Positions 58,776 through 64,000 of a DNA stretch of 64,000 bases are shown here, in pieces. Each line of letters opens with the position of its first letter. Positions within the stretch are counted from its first letter, which is position 1. The stretch is from IMG/VR virus record IMGVR_UViG_3300042898_006838, positions 62,001-126,000 of that record; one strand, given 5' to 3'. This DNA comes from a virus. The notes under the pieces were generated by a model. The model did no database searches. It worked only from the letters and a program-made list of their open reading frames with translations, and had not been told where the DNA came from. The translations under genes were made by a program, and so were the position numbers.

Positions 58776-59223
58776 TCACTGCCTCATTGATTTCGTCGAT
58801 GGTCGTTGAGTAGTTGGAGATGAACGGCGTGACCGAGCTGTTGTCCTTGACCCAGGCCTCGGCCATGGTCAGGGGGTTGAACCAGGCAACGCGTTTTGCG
58901 GTGACGGCCGCGGCTCCTCCGCTGAAGGCGTCGGCGCGGTGCTTGTCGCAGGTGTTGGCCCAGGAGACGAAAAGCGAGTCGTTGGGCCTGTGAGCGGCAA
59001 GGAAGAGACGAAGGCAGTCGACGGCCTTGTCCAAGTCACCGCTGTCACCGTCGTCCCTGATGTAAGCGGAGCTTCCGGCGTCAAGAATCAGCTCTAGACC
59101 CTGGCATTGAGTGTTTCCATCCTCATCCTCAGTCTCGTCAGCGAAGTAGTCACGAAGCCACTCGCTCTCCTCCAGCGTGGTGTTGGAGATCCTGATCATG
59201 AAGTGCGTGTAGTAGTTGGCCAT
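58750..59223 (-). CDS. Conserved phage-type protein (MANYYT family)
   Basis: 157 residues. MANYYTHFMIRISNTTLEES, acidic DETEDEDGN and ELILDAG are familiar from small phage and prophage proteins of unknown function. Ends STTIDEINEAVNDKEV, a full TTIxE box that overlaps the start of the next gene. Confidence 0.6.
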   Translation of the reverse strand: MANYYTHFMIRISNTTLEESEWLRDYFADETEDEDGNTQCQGLELILDAGSSAYIRDDGDSGDLDKAVDCLRLFLAAHRPNDSLFVSWANTCDKHRADAFSGGAAAVTAKRVAWFNPLTMAEAWVKDNSSVTPFISNYSTTIDEINEAVNDKEVSSR

Positions 59224-59226
59224 AGG

Positions 59227-59559
59227 CTAGTACCCCCTCTTCGCTCGCAGCTCGTAGTCAGCGAAGGCCTCGTCTCGGTCGTGGATGTAGTGGCCCCAGG
59301 TCCACTCCCGATCCCAACCCTCGCCGTCGCGACCCTGCCAGGCCGTGACGTACTCGCCGTCGCCCTTGTCCGCGATGATGACGCGGCCGCTGCGCTTGGC
59401 GCCTCCGCCTGGGCTGGGTGTGCTGTCGATGATGGCCATGCCGTTGACGGTCTCTTCACTGACTGTGGTCTTGCAGTTCAAGCAGATCCTCTTCCCGTCT
59501 TGTCGACGTTGGTATGTTTTGTGGCCGCAGTGGCGGCAGGAGAAAAACAGGTCACTCAT
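59227..59559 (-). CDS. Small N-terminal zinc-ribbon protein
   Basis: 110 residues from the ATG at 59559 (MSDLFFSCRHCGHKTYQRRQ). CRHC and CLNC make the ribbon. The C-terminal half is aromatic and charged (GYVTAW-like, WDREWTWGHYIHDRDEAFAD). The leader has GGGCATAAC. Confidence 0.65.
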   Translation of the reverse strand: MSDLFFSCRHCGHKTYQRRQDGKRICLNCKTTVSEETVNGMAIIDSTPSPGGGAKRSGRVIIADKGDGEYVTAWQGRDGEGWDREWTWGHYIHDRDEAFADYELRAKRGY

Positions 59560-59560
59560 C

Positions 59561-59800
59561 TCACTCTCTCTCGACACTGGTTATGCCCTGGTAACTGCCG
59601 ATCATCAGCGCCTGGTCATCGCTGATCTCCACGCTCATGCCGTCGGGCGAGAATTGGCACTGAGCTCCGAGGTGACGGGAAACGAAAGAGGCCCTGCGCT
59701 GCAGGGCCCCTTTGGCTTCCTCGACGCTGTCGTGGCGCGAGATCTCTCTCGGCTCCCTACTCGACCACGGACTGTGGACGAGGCGATACGTTGTCGTCAT
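59561..59800 (-). CDS. Unknown small protein
   Basis: 79 residues (TTTYRLVHSPWSSREPREIS ...). A central helix is encoded by a strong 8-bp palindrome GGCCCTGC/GCAGGGCC at about 59700. The 3' end contains GGGCATAAC as coding sequence. Confidence 0.5.
   Translation of the reverse strand: MTTTYRLVHSPWSSREPREISRHDSVEEAKGALQRRASFVSRHLGAQCQFSPDGMSVEISDDQALMIGSYQGITSVERE
59580..59588 (-). promoter_or_regulatory. GGGCATAAC element, copy 5
   Basis: 20 bases before the ATG at 59559. This copy lies inside the 3' end of the preceding gene (codons for QGIT). Confidence 0.45.
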
Positions 59801-60000
59801 CGGCTCTCCTCGACCATGACCTTGATGACGTCCTTGACGTCGCCGACGACGTTGACCTCGTCGGACTCCAGGACGTGAAGGATCCAGTTGCTGTCAATGC
59901 CCTTGACTTCGCAGAGACTGAGATCGTCGACGACGTCATCGGCGATGAAGACCAGGGGATGGACGTGCGGGCGCTTGTTGACGTAGACAATGAATTTCAT
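59797..60000 (-). CDS. Unknown small protein
   Basis: 67 residues from the ATG at 60000; the longer frame upstream is a shadow of the next gene. KFIVYVNKRPHVHPLVFIAD then DVKDVIKVMVEES reads as a small alpha/beta unit. ATGA-coupled on both sides. Confidence 0.6.
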   Translation of the reverse strand: MKFIVYVNKRPHVHPLVFIADDVVDDLSLCEVKGIDSNWILHVLESDEVNVVGDVKDVIKVMVEESR

Positions 60001-60437
60001 GCGTACACGATCTCCCCGAAGGCGATGTACTGGACGAGGACGTCGCCGGTCGCGGCGTCGCCGCTGTCGTTGACGATGTCTGCGAAGTGCCTGGGGCTGT
60101 TCTTGGCCATGAGCTGCAGGCCCTTGGCGATGGTCTCCAGGTTCAGGACGATGGTCTTGGTCTTGCCGCTGCCGTCGTCGGCACGGAAGCTGACTGCTCC
60201 GCCTGGCTGCAGCGGGTAGTCGTAGCAGGGCCAGATCCGGCCGTCGGCGTCTCCGGCGTCCATGATCGCCACCGGGTTCTCGGGCTTGGTGTACTTGAAG
60301 TCCTGTCGCGGACACCAGTAGCCGATACCGCCCTCGACGGCGGCACAGAGCTGGTTGGCGATGTTGCGCCTGGTCACGGCGACGGTGACGGTTATGGCGA
60401 AGTCTTCGGGCCGGGGTTTGAGGTTGATGTCGGTCAC
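59997..60437 (-). CDS. Conserved phage-type protein
   Basis: 146 residues from a GTG. IANQLCAAVEGGIGYWCPRQ with V-A-I-M-D and a late helix (IAKGLQLMAKNSPRHFADIV) is a familiar layout for short phage proteins near the early region. Function unknown. Confidence 0.6.
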   Translation of the reverse strand: MTDINLKPRPEDFAITVTVAVTRRNIANQLCAAVEGGIGYWCPRQDFKYTKPENPVAIMDAGDADGRIWPCYDYPLQPGGAVSFRADDGSGKTKTIVLNLETIAKGLQLMAKNSPRHFADIVNDSGDAATGDVLVQYIAFGEIVYA

Positions 60438-60793
60438 GTTCCTGTCTTTCTCGCCGCCTGGCGGCGTGCGTCTAGGTTGTCAAGGATCGGTTGCCAGCGA
60501 CGACGGCTGTCTTCGTCGCCGTCGTCCAGGCAGTCACGTAGTACGTAGCGGATGCCCGCCGGCGTCTGCGGCAGGCCGTTGTGCTCTCTCTGGAAGTCCT
60601 CTGCCGCCTGGCCGCAGGGCTGGCACAGGTACTCGACGTTGACGGCTCCGTCGAAGACGTCGAAGTGGCGCAGGTACTTTTCTCTGGGGGCCATGACCTG
60701 CCTGCAGGCCTGACATGCCCGGGGCTTGCGAGCGTGGTGCCAGGTGTTGACCCAGACACTGCAGACGTCACCGGTGTCGTAGATCTCGCACAT
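60434..60793 (-). CDS. Zinc-binding small phage protein (MCEIYD type)
   Basis: 119 residues from the ATG at 60793 behind GGAGG. CQACRQVM and LCQPCGQA give two CxxC pairs, with HHARKPRACQ and MAPREKYLRHFDVFDG between them, as in short zinc proteins common in phages. Function unknown. Confidence 0.65.
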   Translation of the reverse strand: MCEIYDTGDVCSVWVNTWHHARKPRACQACRQVMAPREKYLRHFDVFDGAVNVEYLCQPCGQAAEDFQREHNGLPQTPAGIRYVLRDCLDDGDEDSRRRWQPILDNLDARRQAARKTGT

Positions 60794-60794
60794 G

Positions 60795-61055
60795 TCACCC
60801 CTCCTCGTCGTCGCTGCACCACAGCCAGCCCTGGACCCAGTAGCCAAGCTCGCCGCCTCCGGCTTTGCTGGATAAAGCGTCTTCATCGACCTCGACCTCG
60901 TCGCTGCCGAAGAGAACGCGGGCCCGTTCCTTCTGTTTGTCTGTGGCCAGGACCTTGTCGTACTCAGATAGGACCTCTCTCGCCCGGTCGCCTGTGACAG
61001 TGGCGCCGGCGGCCAGGTCCCGGGCCAGTTGAATCAGTTGCTCTTGAACGGTCAT
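60795..61055 (-). CDS. Unknown small protein
   Basis: 86 residues from the ATG at 61055 behind GGAGG. Helical N-terminus (TVQEQLIQLARDLAAGATVT), then acidic and a Trp-rich end (YWVQGWLWCSDDEEG). No family recognised. Confidence 0.55.
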   Translation of the reverse strand: MTVQEQLIQLARDLAAGATVTGDRAREVLSEYDKVLATDKQKERARVLFGSDEVEVDEDALSSKAGGGELGYWVQGWLWCSDDEEG

Positions 61056-61089
61056 GTCTTCCTCCCTGCAGCCGATGAAGATCGGCGCG

Positions 61090-61740
61090 TCACTTTGAGT
61101 TCTTGATCGAGAGCACGCCGCCGCGGAACGTACCCTCACAGTCGTCGACGCTGGCGCCGGCGCGGGTCTTGTCGATGTTGCACTGGATGACCCCTGCCGC
61201 TCGCTCCAGCTCAGCCAGGTCGAGTGCGGGCGATGGTGGTGGAGAAGCCGAGGCCTCTACTGCCGGAACCAGCGAAACGAACTTCTTCGCACTCGTGATG
61301 AGTGCGCGAGGCATCACGAACTCGTCGTTACAAACTTTCAGCTCAACTGAACGCTGCGCATCCGCGATCTTCCGCGCCAGATCCGTGGAGGTCATGACTT
61401 TCAGGTACTCGATCACGTACCCACGGCCGACGGTGCCGTCGTGCTCAAAATCGGGTAGATCCACTTGCTTTCCGTCGATCAGCATCGAGACATTGGAACA
61501 CCGCATATATTCCCAGCCATCAGATACAAACGCCAACGACACCAGCATGCGCGGTGCCGTACCGTCTTTCCTCATGGCGGTGATAAACGTAATCGACGGC
61601 CGGCTTGAGCGTTTGGCCGTACCAAACTCCTCCTCCAGGACGATGCTCGTCTTGCCGCTGAATCTGTCTTCAGTGCGTTCGACGGACGCCGAGGCGGACA
61701 GGCTGAAAGCGAACAGAACAAAAGCGATAACGGTCTTCAT
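61090..61740 (-). CDS. Secreted or periplasmic protein with signal peptide
   Basis: 216 residues. MKTVIAFVLFAFSLSASA is a clean Sec signal with a likely cut after ASA. Mature part: polar beta strands, three or four cysteines (MRCSNV, LKVCNDE, IQCNID, DDCEGTF) that could form disulfides, and a Pro-rich linker (EASASPPPSPALDL). A terminator stands just upstream, so it has its own promoter or relies on readthrough. Nothing like it surrounds it. Could alter the host envelope; function unknown. Confidence 0.65.
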   Translation of the reverse strand: MKTVIAFVLFAFSLSASASVERTEDRFSGKTSIVLEEEFGTAKRSSRPSITFITAMRKDGTAPRMLVSLAFVSDGWEYMRCSNVSMLIDGKQVDLPDFEHDGTVGRGYVIEYLKVMTSTDLARKIADAQRSVELKVCNDEFVMPRALITSAKKFVSLVPAVEASASPPPSPALDLAELERAAGVIQCNIDKTRAGASVDDCEGTFRGGVLSIKNSK

Positions 61741-61764
61741 ATAACCTCCGGTACGTTGTCATTA

Positions 61765-61786
61765 GAAAAGGCGGCCTGATGCCGCC
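61765..61786 (-). terminator. Terminator between small-gene operon and the secreted-protein gene
   Basis: Stem GGCGGC/GCCGCC (61770-61775 with 61781-61786), minus-strand T-tract TTTTCT. It ends transcription of the 63-61.8 kb genes. Confidence 0.75.
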
Positions 61787-61817
61787 CGGTCACGTTTCGT
61801 CGTCGTCACTTGCAGTG

Positions 61818-62066
61818 TCATGACCACCCCCGCACCGAGGGCGTGCGATCTTGAAGTCCGTTTTGTCCATACACACGCACATCGTCGTTCGTGGCGCTCG
61901 TCGAGGTCGTCGACGACTGGGAGAGCCGCGCCAAGAGCCGATTGGCGCAGCCGTGGCCGCACACGCGGTAGCGCCAGCCGTCGAAGTCGACGACGAGCGA
62001 GGTTACGTCGCCAAGGTAGCAGTTGCACCCGGCGCAGGGGATCGTTGTCTGGGAGATGGTGTTCAT
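61818..62066 (-). CDS. Small zinc-binding protein
   Basis: 82 residues from the ATG at 62066, ATGA-coupled upstream. CAGCNCYLGD and CGHGCANRLL give at least four cysteines in a ribbon-like layout. Function unknown. A competing frame in the same place has no supporting start. Confidence 0.6.
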   Translation of the reverse strand: MNTISQTTIPCAGCNCYLGDVTSLVVDFDGWRYRVCGHGCANRLLARLSQSSTTSTSATNDDVRVYGQNGLQDRTPSVRGWS

Positions 62067-62287
62067 GGCTGCTCCATCCCTTCGACGACGTCGTGGGCTG
62101 ATGGGAGGTCGCCAACGTAGTGACACCAACCAATGCCGCGATGCAACGCAATCGCCACCGCCCACTGCTGACCGAGGACGACGCGGACGATGTCGTCTCT
62201 GGTGTAGATGCGCCGGTCTTCGACGTGGACTTCTTCACCTGCCCCGAAAAATTGTCGCGCTAGGTTCAAGACTGGATTTTCGGTCAC
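62063..62287 (-). CDS. Unknown small protein
   Basis: 74 residues from a GTG. VLNLARQFFGAGEEVHVEDR then YTRDDIVRVVLGQQWAVAIA. Alpha/beta pattern, no family recognised. Confidence 0.5.
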   Translation of the reverse strand: MTENPVLNLARQFFGAGEEVHVEDRRIYTRDDIVRVVLGQQWAVAIALHRGIGWCHYVGDLPSAHDVVEGMEQP

Positions 62288-62559
62288 TGCTTATCCTTCT
62301 TGGGTGCAAGCGCCTCGCGGGCGCGTTGTTCTGGTGTTCGCATGCAGAGCGGGTCGCTGTAGTCGCCGCGTGCGATGTCGGCGAGGGCGGCGCGCAGGGC
62401 GGCGTTATCGGTGCGGAGCCTTGAGTTCTCTGACACCAAGTTCAAGTCGCCTGTGAAGCGTTGAAGCACGTCCTCGATGACGTCCTCCATCGGGGTGTAG
62501 TCGTCGGCTCCAAAGGCATGGCGCAAGCGCGCAAAGGCGTCTTCCAGTTTGTCTCTCAT
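62284..62559 (-). CDS. Small coiled-coil-like protein
   Basis: 91 residues. Helical throughout, with leucine heptads in the middle (LNLVSENSRLRTDNAALRAA). ATGA-coupled to the genes on each side. Function unknown. Confidence 0.55.
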   Translation of the reverse strand: MRDKLEDAFARLRHAFGADDYTPMEDVIEDVLQRFTGDLNLVSENSRLRTDNAALRAALADIARGDYSDPLCMRTPEQRAREALAPKKDKQ

Positions 62560-63179
62560 GGCTTCTTCTCCAAGGCCGCACGCAGCACGGCGATATCTTC
62601 TTGGTCAAACTTCACGTCGACGAACTTCGCCGTCGTCAGGACGGTCACCCTGTTCTTCTGCTCCATGATGCCAAGCGCGAGCGTGCAGGCTTCGCGCAGA
62701 GCGGCGATCTCCTCTTGCGCCTCGTCCAGTCGCTTGTCCTCGACGCGGGTCGCCAACCCGAGCCTCGCCATCGTCGAGTCAAGGTCTTGCATACGGCGTT
62801 CATGTTCACGATCTATAGCCAGCGCACCATCCTGCTCAATCTCAAGCAGGCGCTGGAGGATCTGTTCCATCCGATGAGCGCCGTCCTCGGTCGATACCCC
62901 AGCGCCAAGGCCCGCTAGTTCAGCCAGCAAACGATCTTCTTCAGTAACGACGGACTCGAAGATGACGCGAGGCAGGGGATGCCAGTGGGTAGCCCATGGC
63001 CTGTGGCCTTCCTCGTCGTCGTCGACCTTGACGCAGCGGCCGTCGTTCGTCTCGATGCGCCAATCCGAACTCAGCGGCGAAGAGACGAACGGAGGCTCGC
63101 TGATGGGAACCCGGTACCAAAGCACGTCTCCGTCATCTTCGTGCCAGTCACTCAGCGGGCGTAGAACTTCGCAGGTCAT
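62556..63179 (-). CDS. Unknown protein with C-terminal coiled coil
   Basis: 207 residues. Aromatic N-terminal domain (VLWYRVPISEPPF, RPWATHWHPLPRVIF), then a long helix (RMEQILQRLLEIEQDGALAI ... LDEAQEEIAALREACTLALG). Function unknown. Confidence 0.6.
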   Translation of the reverse strand: MTCEVLRPLSDWHEDDGDVLWYRVPISEPPFVSSPLSSDWRIETNDGRCVKVDDDEEGHRPWATHWHPLPRVIFESVVTEEDRLLAELAGLGAGVSTEDGAHRMEQILQRLLEIEQDGALAIDREHERRMQDLDSTMARLGLATRVEDKRLDEAQEEIAALREACTLALGIMEQKNRVTVLTTAKFVDVKFDQEDIAVLRAALEKKP

Positions 63180-63181
63180 GG

Positions 63182-63997
63182 TCAGTCACCCATCGCTTCG
63201 CGCAGAAGGCGCTGTGTGTGAAACAAGGCCGCGTTCTGCGGCGGGTTCGTCAGCAGTGCCGTCATGTCGTTGAGGCTCCAGGCCAAGACCTCAAGCGCGG
63301 CGTGACGGAGCCTTGAGCTTTCCGCCTCGGCGGTGATGGCGCGGGCCTCGGCGGCGTCGCGGTCGGCGTGGGCGGCAGCACGCTGGGTATCCATGTGCGC
63401 GCACGCCTTCTCTGACGAGCGCCACAGGAGCCGGGCTGCTTCGGCGTCGCCGACGTGCATCTCGACCATGCCAGTCGCCTTGTCCAGCTTCTCGCAGATC
63501 TCCCTCTCCCTCGCCTCGGCGGCGATGGCGCGGGCCTCGGCGCGGTCGGCGCGGGTGACGGCGTCGTTCAGCACCGTGGCAAAAGCAAGGCTCTCCTTGG
63601 AGGGGCCCTTCTTGGCAAGGCTGGCCTCGGCGGCATCGGCACGGGCGATGGCGGCCTCAAGCCTCTTGTCTCCAGCCACGATGGCGTTGAGGGCCTCGTC
63701 GTAGTGCGCTCTCGACACCAGCTGACCGGTGGCGGTGTCGGGGATGGTGAGAGCGCGAGCCAGTTGCGGGCTGGCGCGCAGGCTCGGGCCGTAGATGCAG
63801 TCGAGCTTCTCCGCCAGGTACTCGGCCTCGTAGCTCTCCATGCGCAACGGCTTCTCGCTGTGGGTGTTGGCGTGCATGAAGCCCGGGTTCTTCGTGCAGA
63901 TCTTGATGTACTCGTTCATCAGCCCCGTGAACTCGATGAAGGCGTGAACGCCGGTCTGCTGGGCTGCGAGGTAGAAGCGTGCGGACGCTGCGTACAT
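63182..63997 (-). CDS. Unknown protein with conserved N-terminal domain and long coiled coil (start possibly outside window)
   Basis: 271 residues to the last visible ATG, three bases from the window end; the frame is still open, so the start may lie beyond. The N-terminal 80 residues (HAFIEFTGLMNEYIKICTKN ... MESYEAEYLAEKLDCIYG) look like a conserved phage/prophage family with a FIEFxGLMxEY signature. Residues 105-240 are an Ala/Glu/Arg coiled coil. Confidence 0.6.
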   Translation of the reverse strand: MYAASARFYLAAQQTGVHAFIEFTGLMNEYIKICTKNPGFMHANTHSEKPLRMESYEAEYLAEKLDCIYGPSLRASPQLARALTIPDTATGQLVSRAHYDEALNAIVAGDKRLEAAIARADAAEASLAKKGPSKESLAFATVLNDAVTRADRAEARAIAAEAREREICEKLDKATGMVEMHVGDAEAARLLWRSSEKACAHMDTQRAAAHADRDAAEARAITAEAESSRLRHAALEVLAWSLNDMTALLTNPPQNAALFHTQRLLREAMGD

Positions 63998-64000
63998 GGC

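Overview
This window is a stretch of a large tailed bacteriophage genome with a contractile tail. The organism call rests on a terminase large subunit, a major capsid protein, a long tail sheath followed directly by a tail tube, and a puncturing-spike-like protein. The gene set (its own multisubunit RNA polymerase, sliding clamp, SSB, several helicases and nucleases, a reverse transcriptase) is typical of jumbo or huge phages. Base composition is GC-rich with strong G/C third positions and good Shine-Dalgarno sites. The host cannot be named; three sigma70-like promoters (TTG....17-18....TANNNT) suggest a GC-rich bacterium.

Layout. (1) 1-8852, plus strand: the 3' part of a gene for a natural beta-beta' RNA polymerase fusion, then small proteins including an acyl-carrier-like fold without the usual serine, then TerL. 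(2) 8893-16364, minus strand: a zinc protein, a SNF2 ATPase inside the virion block, large unidentified structural proteins and a spike-like protein. (3) 16410-29444, plus strand: the head-tail block, with a putative prohead protease, a putative scaffold, decoration protein, major capsid protein, connectors, sheath and tube, closed by strong terminators. (4) 29504-63997, minus strand: DNA metabolism (Cas4/RecB-like Fe-S nuclease, XPD/DinG-like helicase, tandem OB-fold SSB, clamp, SNF2 helicase, DEDDh exonucleases, PD-(D/E)XK nucleases), an operon of retron-type reverse transcriptase + MoxR-like AAA+ ATPase + VWA/metallopeptidase-like protein, and then a dense run of tiny overlapping unknown genes from about 55.6 to 63 kb.

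Two noncoding stretches, 39.60-39.94 kb and 52.48-53.05 kb, interrupt an otherwise gapless minus block. Each is an array in which a conserved mini-hairpin (GGCG-AGA/AGT-CGCC) alternates with one or two unique, strong stem-loops. The first array lies directly downstream of the RT-MoxR-VWA operon. This combination is the best candidate for an undescribed system here.

Other recurring signals: a GGGCATAAC element 17-20 nt before four minus-strand start codons, with a fifth copy farther upstream of a gene; a shared N-terminal tag (G...GM.K.A) on unrelated virion-block proteins; and a recurring C-terminal TT(I/L).EM box in small early proteins that overlaps the ribosome binding site of the next gene in most cases.
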